From: Citrifermentans bremense
Lineage (GTDB): Bacteria > Desulfobacterota > Desulfuromonadia > Geobacterales > Geobacteraceae
NCBI RefSeq assembly: GCF_014218275.1
Contig: NZ_AP023213.1
Span: 4,088,954 to 4,152,953, forward strand
Reading direction: 5' to 3'
DNA: 64,000 nucleotides
Shown here: piece by piece, positions 32,891 through 42,626 of the stretch
How positions within the stretch are numbered: position 1 is the first letter of the stretch
Layout of the letters: each line of letters begins with the position of its first letter
Translations under genes and position numbers: made by a program
The notes under the pieces: generated by a model
What the model was told of the DNA's origin: nothing
What the model saw: the letters and a program-made list of their open reading frames with translations, nothing else
Databases searched by the model: none

Positions 32891-34375
32891 CTAGTTTAGA
32901 TTAGCCCCTAGGTGTTTCATCAGTATCCGGAATACCCGGCCTGAATCACCATCCCTAAGCGCATCAAGCAGGCCATCCTCCTCCGCCAAAAGGTACTGCT
33001 TCACCTTTAGGCGCTCCAAGGTCCCCACTGACTCCTCCGAAAGATATTGTTTGTAGGCAGCCTGGGTGATTCCTTTGTGGCGCTCAAAATATTCCAGCCT
33101 CTCACCGGCTGTCATTTTGATGAGCTTGAGCTTCGTGAGATCAAGGTAGTGCTTGAGTGTTGTTGTTTTGAACCTGTGGCCGAGTTGCTGCGATGCATAG
33201 GAGATAATGGAATTGTCATCAATTGTGGCGGCAATCACCTTGCAGTTATGCCCTTGTTTTTCAAGCTCCCGAAACTTCCAGAGGTATAGATTAGAGACCA
33301 CTTCCATGGCAAACAGCCTCCTCAGATCGTGCGGTGTGATCTTGAGCCCAGCCTTAGTGATCGCCTTTGTTACCGCCTCTTGCATAGTTTTTGTTTTGAC
33401 CCGCTCTCCCAGAGTATCGCCTGTCGTGGCAAGGAATACGGCGTCCGGCTCCTTATAGCCACGACCGTAAAGTTTTTTTGCTCGCTTAACGAGTTCAACC
33501 CTCTCAAAATCGATATAGTCCCGGGTGTGCTTGAGAAGCATCGGATCGACATCCAGCGGCCTTCTGCGTACCCGTCCACCCTTGGTGCGGAGACCTTGCC
33601 CTTTTGGCTTAAATGGCATCGGGTAAGGTTTCTTCTCGATTATGTATTGCTCAATCTCCTCAAGCTGTGGGATCATGCTAACTTGGAGGGTTGAGGCTTC
33701 AACCCCACGAAGGCCAAGATATCTATTCCAGTCAAGATAGAGTCTGTTGCGCCTGGCTGTCACTTTACCAAAAATCTCATCCATAGCATCGTGGAGTTTT
33801 TCTACATCCTCGTCACTCGCCGCCTCTTTTGGCAGCGTGCCGTCGGAACGGAGGCGCCCCACCCACAGATCCTCGTTGTTCTTTCCTTTTTCAACTGTTA
33901 TGCGGTATTTGCCGCCATGACCAATTGTGCCCTCGGGTACCTTTTCGTTAGCCTTACACCAGAGATAGAAGCGAAATACTGTCGATAACCTTCGATTGAT
34001 TGTGTCGCTCTTGAGGGGTGTGACGCTATTGCGTTGCTGAACCGATTTCTGTTCCGCCGACACGCGGGCGCCGTTGGCCATCCTGTCCCGCCAACGCATC
34101 AAGAAATTGTCGTTCACCTCCTGCCAGTTTTGACGCTCACGGGATAAAAACTCCCAAAACATTCTGAGGTCACTTGCCAACTGCTTCATCGTGCCGGTGT
34201 CGTCGGGTCTGGACTTTCGTTTTCTCTGGACGATCAGCCAGTCAATAACAGGATAGATAGGTGCACCATATTCATCGACTAGGATACCTACGCCCGGTCT
34301 AGACAGGTCGTCAAACCAACAATTTTTATCGGTGAAGAAGAGCTTGGGAACTTCGAAAGATTTAATTTTGCCCAT
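32891..34375 (-). CDS. Tyrosine recombinase 3
   Basis: 494 residues from ATG at 34375 (GGAGGT six bases upstream); a longer frame lacks a start signal. A core-binding domain (about 60-160) precedes the catalytic domain. Catalytic residues are visible: Arg in [13 protein letters not shown] (box I), HDLRR (box II), GH in QQLGHRF and the Tyr nucleophile in LKHYLDL. So it is a complete enzyme. It lies 111 bp upstream of the island recQ and 330 bp after the small coiled-coil gene, on the same strand. It is unlike IntI in length and in lacking the IntI-specific helix. Confidence 0.88.
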   Translation of the reverse strand: MGKIKSFEVPKLFFTDKNCWFDDLSRPGVGILVDEYGAPIYPVIDWLIVQRKRKSRPDDTGTMKQLASDLRMFWEFLSRERQNWQEVNDNFLMRWRDRMANGARVSAEQKSVQQRNSVTPLKSDTINRRLSTVFRFYLWCKANEKVPEGTIGHGGKYRITVEKGKNNEDLWVGRLRSDGTLPKEAASDEDVEKLHDAMDEIFGKVTARRNRLYLDWNRYLGLRGVEASTLQVSMIPQLEEIEQYIIEKKPYPMPFKPKGQGLRTKGGRVRRRPLDVDPMLLKHTRDYIDFERVELVKRAKKLYGRGYKEPDAVFLATTGDTLGERVKTKTMQEAVTKAITKAGLKITPHDLRRLFAMEVVSNLYLWKFRELEKQGHNCKVIAATIDDNSIISYASQQLGHRFKTTTLKHYLDLTKLKLIKMTAGERLEYFERHKGITQAAYKQYLSEESVGTLERLKVKQYLLAEEDGLLDALRDGDSGRVFRILMKHLGANLN

Positions 34376-34704
34376 TACTGACCTCCGAACGATCACCCTC
34401 AGCAGATGAATAGCGCCGTAGGCTTGTCTGTAACAGCGTTGAAGCCCACCGAAACGACTTGGTCTGCCTCCTCTGGTCAAAGGAAAGTAGAGGTGGGACT
34501 TGTCCACTAACTACTCAAAACGGGCTAGGCTGACTCTGTTGGACTGAAATGGCAGACTCCTACATTGCATTGACATCGACTCAGAGTCAGAACTCTCCTC
34601 TCCGTGCGGCAGCAGTGTCAGGATGTCCCTGATGCGCTGCTTCATCAGTGGGATCTCCATTTATCTTCGATTTGTCGACCAGCATACCTACGTATTTGCC
34701 CCCC

Positions 34705-35283
34705 CTACTTGACGGGGCGCAATCCCTGCACTGTCCTCACTCTATCAAGTTGTTTTTCCAGATCAGCGACTCTGCGAATTAGATTCTTGTTCATATTGCC
34801 CAAAATCTGGACATTTTCAGATATATTCATGATTTCGCTACGCAATTGTGCGTTTTCGTTAACCAACCTTTGGATTAAAACCTCTTGCGCCCTTTTTTCA
34901 ACTTTCAACTTCGTTAACTCCTGCTTGGCTGAAGGTTTGTTCTTGATGGATGCGAGAAGCTCTCTAGCACGTCCTTTGAGGGAGCTTCGCTCTGGCCTAT
35001 CCATCGCCACCGCAGAAACAGGATAAACACCGTGGATGACATGTAGCCCCCCGTCCAGTCGAACCTCTAATTCGAGGTCCTCGTCGAGCCACTTTTGAAA
35101 GTCAGTTAAGCTTTTTGGACAGTGTTTATGGCTGGAATCGCTAACCCCGCTCAGTTCATAGCATTCTGGAACGCCATCAGCACACCATTTCTCAAGGATC
35201 GCAATTTTCTCTTTTATTCGCTGAGTTGCAGCCTCGTGCCGAGCATCCCTACTCAGGCCGGCTTGATATTGGGAGTGGCTCAT
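34705..35283 (-). CDS. Small coiled-coil protein of the recombinase operon
   Basis: 192 residues from ATG 35283, which overlaps the stop of the upstream recombinase as ATGA; a GTG nine bases earlier is an alternative. The N-terminal half has a conserved-looking CADGVPECYELSGVSD-type segment. The C-terminal half (about 120-185) is a long coiled coil rich in Leu, Glu and Lys (RLVNENAQLRSEIMNI, then LIRRVADLEKQLDRV). By position and size it matches TnpC of Tn554 and the small third protein of trio-type elements, which helps orient or regulate the recombinases. That equivalence is an inference. Confidence 0.7.
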   Translation of the reverse strand: MSHSQYQAGLSRDARHEAATQRIKEKIAILEKWCADGVPECYELSGVSDSSHKHCPKSLTDFQKWLDEDLELEVRLDGGLHVIHGVYPVSAVAMDRPERSSLKGRARELLASIKNKPSAKQELTKLKVEKRAQEVLIQRLVNENAQLRSEIMNISENVQILGNMNKNLIRRVADLEKQLDRVRTVQGLRPVK

Positions 35284-37601
35284 TCTCCCCACTCCGACCC
35301 ATCTTCGAAATACGCCTTTAAGCCCTCTTCATACACTCTGGCATACTCCTGCGCATAGTCTCTCATGATATCGGAAATGCCTCCCCTCTCCAGCCTCGAT
35401 CTATAAGTAGTTGCACCTGTTTCCCACAGTGTGCGGAAGTTTTCATCGACGTATAAGTGCTCACACCCAAGGCAGCGCTTGGGCGTTGCTTTTGCCACAT
35501 CAGGCTGATCAGCCTTTACGCCGTCAGCAACGCAGTTACCTCGGAATTCCCCTGTCTGCTTGTGTTTGTATGCATAACAGAACCCCCATTTAAACGGTAT
35601 CATGTCAATATTCAGCTTCATCATCACCCGCTCTGCAATCTTATGGGCAACCCATGGAGGCTCTTCTCCGCTGAGAATCTCGGAATGCTTGATAACCTCA
35701 TGAAGCATCTCGTCAAGATGCTTCTTCATCGCCTCACCTCCGGGGCCAAGAGCTTTGCGCTTGCCCCTAAGAACCCCTGACATTAGGTCCACAACGATAT
35801 TTTTGCTATGAGCTTTAAGCATGTCGGATTCATAGATTTCTTCGATATAGCGCTTGGTCATTTCCATATTAAAATGACGTAATTGGTGGGATAAGGCCTC
35901 CATCTTACCGTGCTCACCATAGTTATAGCGGTACATGTATAAAAGTGCGAAGAAGCGCCTAAACTGGTGCGGCCTGAATATCCACTTTGACCCATCCTCG
36001 AGAAGAGGTACATTGACGAAGTCGGCGAACAGATTGATGGCCTCAACTATATCGAACCTAATTAAAGATCCGCCCCTTAAGTGCTCAACCTCGAAAAGAT
36101 TCCTGGACCCGCTTTTTTTGCGCGTTGACTCCGTCAACGCCTCAAGTACCTCAATGGCCCTCACGACAACCGGCGGAATGGGCGTTCTATCCCATTTTTG
36201 GAAAGTCTTCTCAATGTAGCTCCACATCCATGGCTCACCACGCTCATCTAGGTAGAGAGCACGAGGCACCTGGTCATTGTCTGTCTGCTCACCTCCCTTT
36301 ATCGTCAAAATCTCACCCCTCCGACGCGCTGTGAATGCGGCTATGACGATTGCGGAAGCCGCCATGAGATAGATGCTGGTTGCATGATTGATTGATAGTC
36401 CCCGCACCTCCACAGCATTTTTGCGACCAGCGGCAATTAGCGGCCACGGTGCTCCTAAATCTTCGGCACTAAAGTTTTTCGGAGCATATGCTTCTAAAAT
36501 GTCCGTCAGGGCCTTTAACCGTTGACTCCTGCACACAGCGTTTGAAACGCGTTGAGTCGCCAGCTTGCGCAAGTCAAGTAGGTCGTCTGAATAGTTGATA
36601 ACCCAACGGCAAGCCCGGTCCACGATATGGAAAGCCTGCAGGTCGGGCATAGTTTCCGTTATACCCTCACTATCCTCAATGTCGGCCACAGTAAGCGCTT
36701 CCCGGGCAACTTTTTTTGACGACATATTTTCCCCAGAGACGTAGTCGCTTGCCGGGTTGACACTGCATCTTTGCGGCAGGAGGTAACCCATATCGTGCAA
36801 GGCCTGCCATGCCTGCACATACTTCTGCAAAGAGTTTAACTTCATGGGTTCGCGCTCAGGCTCAACAACCAGCTCAAGCAGGTGTTTTTGATTATTCCGA
36901 ACAAGCTCTGAGCCGTTAAGCGCTGCAACGGCAGTCCAGAATTTAAACGTGAAGTTCTTCCCAAATTTAGTAGCCAATTCAGGGTCAACACCAATCTGGC
37001 GATGCACCTCGCTAGCATCGATTCTTTCGTACATCTTTTTGCTATCAAAGCTAGTTCTTATGAATCTGACAGGTATCTTCCGCCCTGAGCGCTGGAGCGA
37101 TTCGAGGTAATTATCGAAGCGGCTTTCTGCGTCGAGTAACCTGACAAGACCCCATGGGGCTGCTTGCATAAAGAGTCTAAAATCAAGAGTTGTAATATAG
37201 TCAACACTGTAAATGAAGTTGAGACGCATCCATGCAAAAATGCTTAGGAGTCGCCTCGTCATTGCAACCTGGTTTTCGGCGCTGGTGATGCTCCTGATAT
37301 GACCTTCCCGAAGGGCGATACAGAAGCGCTGGGCAACCTCAAGAAGTGCTTCATTATCAGGATCCGTCAGCAGGGAGACCTTCATCGTGGCAGGGTCGTA
37401 CAGCGGATACTCCCAGTTCAGACGTTTAGTGCCACCAAAACCCTCGTCGCTTATTTTCCACTCATTGGCATAGAGGGCAGCCCTATCGTTCAGCCACAAC
37501 GGAGTGTCGAGCTCATCAAGCCATGGGCGTGAGACGCACACGTCTGGACGAGCAAGAGGTGAGGAAGGAATGGCCGCGTCATTTGCTTCGCTTTCGCACA
37601 T
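35280..37601 (-). CDS. Tyrosine recombinase 2 (large)
   Basis: 773 residues, twice the usual integrase size, GGAGGAGCA upstream of ATG. The catalytic domain is in the second half: Arg in FTARRRGEILTI, HQFR in FRPHQFRRFF, and LSHQLRHFNMEMTKRYI with the final His and Tyr. After the Tyr comes a C-terminal extension with a Cys cluster (FCYAYK, GNCVAD, RCLGCEHL) that looks like a zinc site. The N-terminal 350 residues have no known domain. It follows recombinase 1 by 8 bp and overlaps the small coiled-coil gene, so these three form one operon. Confidence 0.88.
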   Translation of the reverse strand: MCESEANDAAIPSSPLARPDVCVSRPWLDELDTPLWLNDRAALYANEWKISDEGFGGTKRLNWEYPLYDPATMKVSLLTDPDNEALLEVAQRFCIALREGHIRSITSAENQVAMTRRLLSIFAWMRLNFIYSVDYITTLDFRLFMQAAPWGLVRLLDAESRFDNYLESLQRSGRKIPVRFIRTSFDSKKMYERIDASEVHRQIGVDPELATKFGKNFTFKFWTAVAALNGSELVRNNQKHLLELVVEPEREPMKLNSLQKYVQAWQALHDMGYLLPQRCSVNPASDYVSGENMSSKKVAREALTVADIEDSEGITETMPDLQAFHIVDRACRWVINYSDDLLDLRKLATQRVSNAVCRSQRLKALTDILEAYAPKNFSAEDLGAPWPLIAAGRKNAVEVRGLSINHATSIYLMAASAIVIAAFTARRRGEILTIKGGEQTDNDQVPRALYLDERGEPWMWSYIEKTFQKWDRTPIPPVVVRAIEVLEALTESTRKKSGSRNLFEVEHLRGGSLIRFDIVEAINLFADFVNVPLLEDGSKWIFRPHQFRRFFALLYMYRYNYGEHGKMEALSHQLRHFNMEMTKRYIEEIYESDMLKAHSKNIVVDLMSGVLRGKRKALGPGGEAMKKHLDEMLHEVIKHSEILSGEEPPWVAHKIAERVMMKLNIDMIPFKWGFCYAYKHKQTGEFRGNCVADGVKADQPDVAKATPKRCLGCEHLYVDENFRTLWETGATTYRSRLERGGISDIMRDYAQEYARVYEEGLKAYFEDGSEWGE

Positions 37602-37609
37602 TGCTCCTC

Positions 37610-39895
37610 CTATATCAATGGGACGAAGTCAGCGGTACCTAGTGCTTTTGCCATCTCTTCCGCCTCCCTCAAAATTTTCCTGCTGACGTTATGTGCAGAT
37701 TTCGCTTTATCAATGCCCCCTTCAACTATGGCAAGCCACCGCATCCAAACCTCTTGCCACCGCTCCTCGTTCATCCGTAACTCAATTTCGTTGTCCCTTA
37801 TCCACCTGCGCATCATGAAAGCATCCACCAAATTTTCCTTAAGTGCCGGAAATACTCGTGCAAGAGGGCACTTGGGGCAGTCGTCCACAGGGTCGCAGTC
37901 GGATCTCTTCACACTAAACTCTTTGCCTTCATCGTCTTTTCTTTGGTGATCACATATTGTCCCGAGACCTGTCCTTTTGGCGTTGGCTAGGCGGTCCTCG
38001 TATTCTGCCGTAGTGTACCCGAGTCTTCTTGCTGCATCCTCGATATCCTGAATCACTATGGCTTCGTAATGCTTCATGAACCCCCTGATACGCTCCTCCA
38101 TCTCCATCCGAGATAGAGTACGCACTACATAGCCAGTCGATGTGGCTATCGTCTTGTGGGCCAGTTGGGCCCTTGAGGTCTCGATGTCTTCTCCATTAAC
38201 AAAGGCCAACACCCTGACCGTTGGTCGAATACTGGTCGGCAAGAAACTGTATGCGCCAATGGAGGGATGGTTTTCCTTAAATTTTTTCAGAGCCTTATCA
38301 TACACAGCAACCACACCGGCGGTTACGGTCACGCTGCCCATAGGTACACCTATTATTTTTTCACGTAAGAAAAGCCTCTGTTCTACCCTCGCTTCTTCAG
38401 TTCTAACCTCATAAAGAGGGTGGCCGTTCTTGGCGAGACGACGCAGGCGCTGCGTCATCTCTTTAACCCTTTGTATGACCACAATAGAATTGGCTCTATC
38501 TTTAGAGTCGATTCGCACTCTGCTGTGAACAGGCTTGTTGTCTGCACGAGACTTAATGCCCCAGATTTCTTTGATGGTTGGCACGTCGGTGTCTCTCACG
38601 CAATCAACGGTCAGGCCGTCAACGACCTCAACATTGAGGCCCGTGTCTATGAGCAGAATGATCTGTGCCATCAATAAGGTGTACATTGACGTGCCCAGAC
38701 GCTCCTTAGGCCAACCTTCAAAGTCGTGGAAGCCATTGCCTCTGAATACATTTCTCCATATACGCAAGATAGGTTCTTCACAAATGTCTTTATCTGATCT
38801 TCTTAGTTTTGGACACAGGCCATAACGCCCATCCAGCAGAGTGAGAAGCCTTGATTTCGCAACCCTCACTGGCAGCGGTTGCCTTGTCCATCGGCCGTTG
38901 ATACGTTTGGAGGTCCCAAGAAACATCTGTCTAAACGGGTTCTGCACTGTTTTTGTGCGGATGCCGGAGGGGTCATGCTGCACAACCTCAAACCACTCCT
39001 TCATGGGCCCCAGCATGTCCACTTCGTAAGAAAGATCTGATTCAGCGAGAAGTTGCTGCCCCTCCTGATAGGCCTCCCAACCCTTAATAAAGTCCGCCTC
39101 TGCACACCTTCTTACCTCCGCCAATCGTTCAGTGTTGAGCTTTCTGATCTCCTCGATGATCTGCCCGTCAGTCATTCCGGCAATACTGAGCCCCGAACTT
39201 GCGAGAGTTCTGATGCAGGCTTTCCGCTCCTCTTCAATGATGTCGTGTTTGTTAACACTTTGCCGCAAGTAGCCGCCAACGAGTCGGTCGATCTCCCTTT
39301 CGCTGAGTTTATGGCTCGGCAAATCACCTAAAATCTTACGCCGCCTTTTGTGCAGGTGCGCGTTCCTGATGCCTTTAAGGACTGCCCTTGGGAAGACACC
39401 GCGTGCCTCGCAAATCCTCAGGAAACCGCTGATGCAATGTATGAACTCACTTCTGCTACACTTGGTCCCCCGTGAAAAAGGGTTGTCCTTGTTGCGAATT
39501 GCCGTGTTGCGGAAACTGTCGATTACCATCTGCCAACTTGCCTGGTCAGGTATGTCCCCAGAGGCAAGGCTCTGCTTAACCGACTCTGCGAATGGCTTGT
39601 CATTGCCACTAAGAAAATGGAGGAGCCAAAGTATGAACTTTTTTGTCTTGATCCCATTCGGATGCAGCAACTGCTGCGTGGGCCTTGACATCTTGCTCAG
39701 CCTCAGTGTGATGGCGTAAGCAAGACTCTCTACAGTTCTCCTGTGAAGCAACGGATGGTTAAGGTAGGAGAGGTCGTACTGAACACCATGTTTACCAATA
39801 AACGGTCGGAGGGGGTCTGAGGTATCGATTCCACCGTGGAGCGACTTCAGGGGGGGGTATTGTTTATCTTTACGCGAGGTACCACTGTCTTTCAT
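37610..39895 (-). CDS. Tyrosine recombinase 1 (large, degenerate active site)
   Basis: 761 residues from ATG 39895 (GGGGG upstream). It is related in layout to recombinase 2: an N-terminal unknown half, a recombinase-like domain and a Cys-rich tail (TICDHQRK, SDCDPVDDCPKCPL). The catalytic pattern is incomplete: box I reads TGLNVEVVDGL with Asn where Arg is expected, and box II reads PTSIRPTV with Thr/Ser in place of the His of HxxR. The last part, AHKTIATSTGYV, keeps His and Tyr. It may be a structural partner that positions DNA rather than a full enzyme. It is the first gene of the mobility operon, nearest the right island end. Confidence 0.8.
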   Translation of the reverse strand: MKDSGTSRKDKQYPPLKSLHGGIDTSDPLRPFIGKHGVQYDLSYLNHPLLHRRTVESLAYAITLRLSKMSRPTQQLLHPNGIKTKKFILWLLHFLSGNDKPFAESVKQSLASGDIPDQASWQMVIDSFRNTAIRNKDNPFSRGTKCSRSEFIHCISGFLRICEARGVFPRAVLKGIRNAHLHKRRRKILGDLPSHKLSEREIDRLVGGYLRQSVNKHDIIEEERKACIRTLASSGLSIAGMTDGQIIEEIRKLNTERLAEVRRCAEADFIKGWEAYQEGQQLLAESDLSYEVDMLGPMKEWFEVVQHDPSGIRTKTVQNPFRQMFLGTSKRINGRWTRQPLPVRVAKSRLLTLLDGRYGLCPKLRRSDKDICEEPILRIWRNVFRGNGFHDFEGWPKERLGTSMYTLLMAQIILLIDTGLNVEVVDGLTVDCVRDTDVPTIKEIWGIKSRADNKPVHSRVRIDSKDRANSIVVIQRVKEMTQRLRRLAKNGHPLYEVRTEEARVEQRLFLREKIIGVPMGSVTVTAGVVAVYDKALKKFKENHPSIGAYSFLPTSIRPTVRVLAFVNGEDIETSRAQLAHKTIATSTGYVVRTLSRMEMEERIRGFMKHYEAIVIQDIEDAARRLGYTTAEYEDRLANAKRTGLGTICDHQRKDDEGKEFSVKRSDCDPVDDCPKCPLARVFPALKENLVDAFMMRRWIRDNEIELRMNEERWQEVWMRWLAIVEGGIDKAKSAHNVSRKILREAEEMAKALGTADFVPLI

Positions 39896-40038
39896 AGATA
39901 ACCCCCATGACGCCTTTGTGCGTGGAGAACAGAATCCGCGCAACCATTAAGCGTGCGACTGCATGGGAGTCAGCTATCCATCTAATAGCCTAATATCAAG
40001 AATTCAGCAGTCAGTCAATCACGCACGTATCGCACGTG

Positions 40039-40920
40039 TTAAGCTAAACTCCTCCCGAAAGCGACCGTCGCCACCACGATCTTGATGTCGTCCTTGAGGA
40101 AGGCCTCCTGGACCCGGTGCCGCTCCTTGTCGGGGAGCCCTGCGTGATAGGCCGCCGCCTTGATCCCGGCTGCGCAAAGCTTTTTCGCCACCTCCTCCAC
40201 CCGCTTGCGCGACAGGGCGTACACTATCCCCGCCTCGTCCTTGCGGCTGGACAAAAAACCGGTGAGCTGGCTGAAGGGCTTGTTCTTGTCGACGACGCTG
40301 TAGCGGATGTTGGGGCGATCGAACCCGGCGCAGTAGCAGGTAGCCCGTTCCAGCCCGAGCCGGGAGAGGATGTCCCCCCTGGTCTGCGCATCGGCCGTCG
40401 CGGTAAGCGCGATCATCGGTATCTCGGGGAATATCTCGCGCAGGACGCCGAGCTGGGCGTATTCAGGGCGGAAGTCGTGTCCCCACTGCGAGACACAGTG
40501 CGCCTCGTCGATGGCGAACAGGGAGATGGAGAGCGGCTTGATCCTTTCCAGGAAGCCGTCGTTCAGGAGCCGCTCGGGCGCGACGTAGAGGAGCTTCAAC
40601 TCCCCCGCGTGCAGTTGCGCCAGCACCCGGCGCGCCTCCGCTTCGCCCAGCGCGGAGTTGTAGCACGCGGCGGGGATGCCGTTCTCGCGCAGGGCGTCGA
40701 CCTGGTCCTTCATCAGCGAGATGAGAGGGGAGACCACCAGGGCCGTGCCGGGAAAGCAGAGGGCCGGCACCTGGTAGCAGAGCGACTTCCCGCCGCCGGT
40801 GGGCATGAGAACGAAGGCGTCTCTGCCGGAGAGAACCGTTTCCACGATCTCCTGCTGCGGCGGACGGAACGACTTGAAGCCGAACACATCGTTGAGAATC
40901 TGTATGGGGGATGCAGGCAT
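40039..40920 (-). pseudogene. recQ: Host recQ, 5' half (island-disrupted)
   Basis: 293 residues, starting MPASPIQILNDVFGFKSFR and including Walker A MPTGGGKS (38-45), the DEVH-type [16 protein letters not shown], and motif [14 protein letters not shown]. The host frame stops at ...VATVAFG; the last residues RSLA and the TAA come from island sequence. The remaining 310 residues are at 11350-12282. The truncated product lacks motifs V and VI and the RQC and HRDC domains, so it would be inactive. A small fragment of this kind could in principle bind ATP. Confidence 0.93.
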
Positions 40921-40977
40921 GACTGGCCTTTATTCCTTGAGGGGATAACGTCGCAAGCGGGGCGTCAACGCGGTAGA

Positions 40978-41652
40978 TTATACCGCATCGGCCGTCGGCG
41001 CCAGCGTTTCCGGCCGGAGGTGGGCGAGGAAGCTTCTTGTCAGTGGCGCGCCGTTGAGCGGGTCCGAGAGCCCCGGACGCAGCAGGTCTTCATAGCTGTC
41101 CACGTCATACCAGGAGGGAAGCAGCGCACAGGAAAGCCCCGACGCCTGAGCCTGCTTCAGGCTTACCTCAAGCACCCTCTCAGTCGACCAGGGTATCTCC
41201 TCGAAGATCCTCCCATGCCCTCCCCGCACCGCGACCAGGTAATAACCACCGTCAGAGGCGGGGCCGAATACAATGTCGCTTCCCTCCTCCAGCTGGGCAA
41301 AGGCCTCCTCCAGGTAAGCAAGCGGCAGGTCGGGGGCGTCGGAGCCGATGACCACGCGGGAGTCGTATCCCAGTTCAGCCAGCTGATCGAAGGCCTGCTC
41401 CAGCCTCGTTCCCAGTCCCCCCTCATGCTGCCGGATCAGCGTGACGCCGGGAACGGCCTCAAGGAAGAAGTCCGGTTTTCCATCGTAGAAGAGGACGGTC
41501 TCGGCGTTCAAGGCCTGAACGCGTGCGATGGTGTCGAGCAGCATGCAGCGGTAGAGTTCGGCCCCCTGCCGGAGCGACAGGGGGGGAGAGAGCCGGGTCT
41601 TGACCAGACCCGGGAGTGGTGTTTTGGCGAAAATGGCGAGCGCGCGTTTCAT
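40978..41652 (-). CDS. DUF2064/TIGR04282-type glycosyltransferase-like protein
   Basis: 224 residues from ATG 41652 (the upstream site is weak). The start MKRALAIFAKTPLPGLVKTRL contains the KxPxxGxxKTRL motif of this group of GT-A-fold proteins; VVIGSDAPDLP provides the metal-binding DxP, and DGGYYL closes the active site. Members are predicted nucleotidyl- or glycosyltransferases with unknown substrate, often linked to arsenosugar or lipid chemistry. The three DnaA boxes lie in its upstream region. Confidence 0.8.
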   Translation of the reverse strand: MKRALAIFAKTPLPGLVKTRLSPPLSLRQGAELYRCMLLDTIARVQALNAETVLFYDGKPDFFLEAVPGVTLIRQHEGGLGTRLEQAFDQLAELGYDSRVVIGSDAPDLPLAYLEEAFAQLEEGSDIVFGPASDGGYYLVAVRGGHGRIFEEIPWSTERVLEVSLKQAQASGLSCALLPSWYDVDSYEDLLRPGLSDPLNGAPLTRSFLAHLRPETLAPTADAV

Positions 41653-41699
41653 TAGAGGGCTTGGCCTTAGAGGAGATAAATGAGTAGAAAAGTTTAGAG

Positions 41700-41739
41700 T
41701 TGTCCACAATTTTGGCGGTTATCAACAAAGTTATCCACA
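41700..41739 (+). promoter_or_regulatory. Cluster of three DnaA boxes
   Basis: TTGTCCACA (41700-41708), TTATCAACA (41719-41727) and the perfect TTATCCACA (41731-41739), all in the same direction within 40 bp. A hairpin (41736-41757) overlaps the last one. No dnaA or rpmH is nearby. Confidence 0.55.
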
Positions 41740-41757
41740 GTCAATCGGCTGACTGTG
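41736..41757 (-). terminator. Hairpin after folE2
   Basis: Stem CACAGTCA / TGACTGTG with a 6-base loop, 7 bp after the folE2 stop. No uniform T-run, so a weak terminator at best. Confidence 0.4.
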
Positions 41758-41763
41758 ACAACT

Positions 41764-42567
41764 TTATGACTCTTTGCTTCTCTCGATTGCGGCGTAAGCG
41801 GAGTGCTTATGGATGGACTCGAAGTTTTCGGCCTCAACGGAAAACCAAGTGACATTCTGCATACTTAACAGTCTCACCGTGGCCTCGCGAACCATGTCTT
41901 CGACAAAGCGCGGGTTCTCGTAAGCGCGCTCGGTGACGAATTTCTCGTCTTCGCGTTTTAGCAGAGAGTACACAGGGGAGGAACCGCACTCCTCGATGAT
42001 GTCGATGAGGTCTTCGATCCAGATGAATTCGCTGTAGCGGACCTGGACCGTCATGATTGAGCGCTGATTGTGGGCGCCGTAGCTGGAGAGTTCCTTGCTG
42101 CAGGGGCAAAGGGAGGTGACCGGCACCTTGATCCCCAGCACGAAATCGAAGCGGTCCGAAAGCGAGGCGCTGAAGGTGCAGGTGTACTCCATCAGGCTCT
42201 TAGCCCTCGACACCGGTGCGGTTTTCTCAACGAAGTATGGGAACTCCATCTCGAGGTGCGCGTTGGACGCCCCCAGTTTCTCCTTCATGGTGGAGAGGAT
42301 TAGTTCCAGTTTGTCGAGCGCGATCTCTTCGCGGTATTCGTTGAGGATCTCCACGAACCGGCTCATGTGGGTCCCCTTGAAGTGGTGAGGGAGGTCCACG
42401 TACATGTTGATGCGGGCGATCGTGTTCTGGAAGGACTTGTTCTTGTCCATCACCACGATGGGATAGGAGATGTCCTTTACCCCCACCTTTCCGATCGGGA
42501 TGTTCCTGGTGTCGCGGGTGAGTTGCACGTCGCTCAGGGCAGGCTTCTTCAGATATTCTTTGATCAT
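41764..42567 (-). CDS. folE2: GTP cyclohydrolase I type 2 (FolE2)
   Basis: 267 residues, the normal length. Family markers are PCSKELSSYGAHNQRS (about 145-160; Cys and His ligands of the metal) and the conserved Glu in MEFPYFVEKTAPVS. FolE2 converts GTP to dihydroneopterin triphosphate, and unlike FolE works with Mn or Fe in place of Zn. It feeds folate and the preQ0/queuosine pathway. queC lies 60 bp upstream in the same direction, so the pair likely serves queuosine synthesis. Confidence 0.95.
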   Translation of the reverse strand: MIKEYLKKPALSDVQLTRDTRNIPIGKVGVKDISYPIVVMDKNKSFQNTIARINMYVDLPHHFKGTHMSRFVEILNEYREEIALDKLELILSTMKEKLGASNAHLEMEFPYFVEKTAPVSRAKSLMEYTCTFSASLSDRFDFVLGIKVPVTSLCPCSKELSSYGAHNQRSIMTVQVRYSEFIWIEDLIDIIEECGSSPVYSLLKREDEKFVTERAYENPRFVEDMVREATVRLLSMQNVTWFSVEAENFESIHKHSAYAAIERSKES

Positions 42568-42626
42568 TTGTTATCCTCGGTTGTTACGCCCTCCCTTGGG
42601 AAGTGGGAGGGGTGAGGTCGGCGCTG

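Larger units (their letters stand above)
12283..40055. mobile_element. 27.8-kb genomic island inserted in recQ
   Basis: The host recQ is colinear on both sides: the 5' half ends ...VATVAFG at about 40055 and the 3' half resumes MGIDK at 12282. Everything between is absent from a normal recQ. The inner ends form an imperfect inverted repeat (12283-12307 against 40043-40062; shared core TAAxCTC...TCCGA...AAGC). A 10-bp direct repeat TTAAGCGTGC is near each end (12316-12325 and 39947-39956). Contents are a three-recombinase mobility block with its own recQ, a seven-attC cassette array, and defence-type genes. Base composition is visibly AT-richer than the host except for the Gabija-like pair. 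No clear target-site duplication is seen. Confidence 0.92.
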
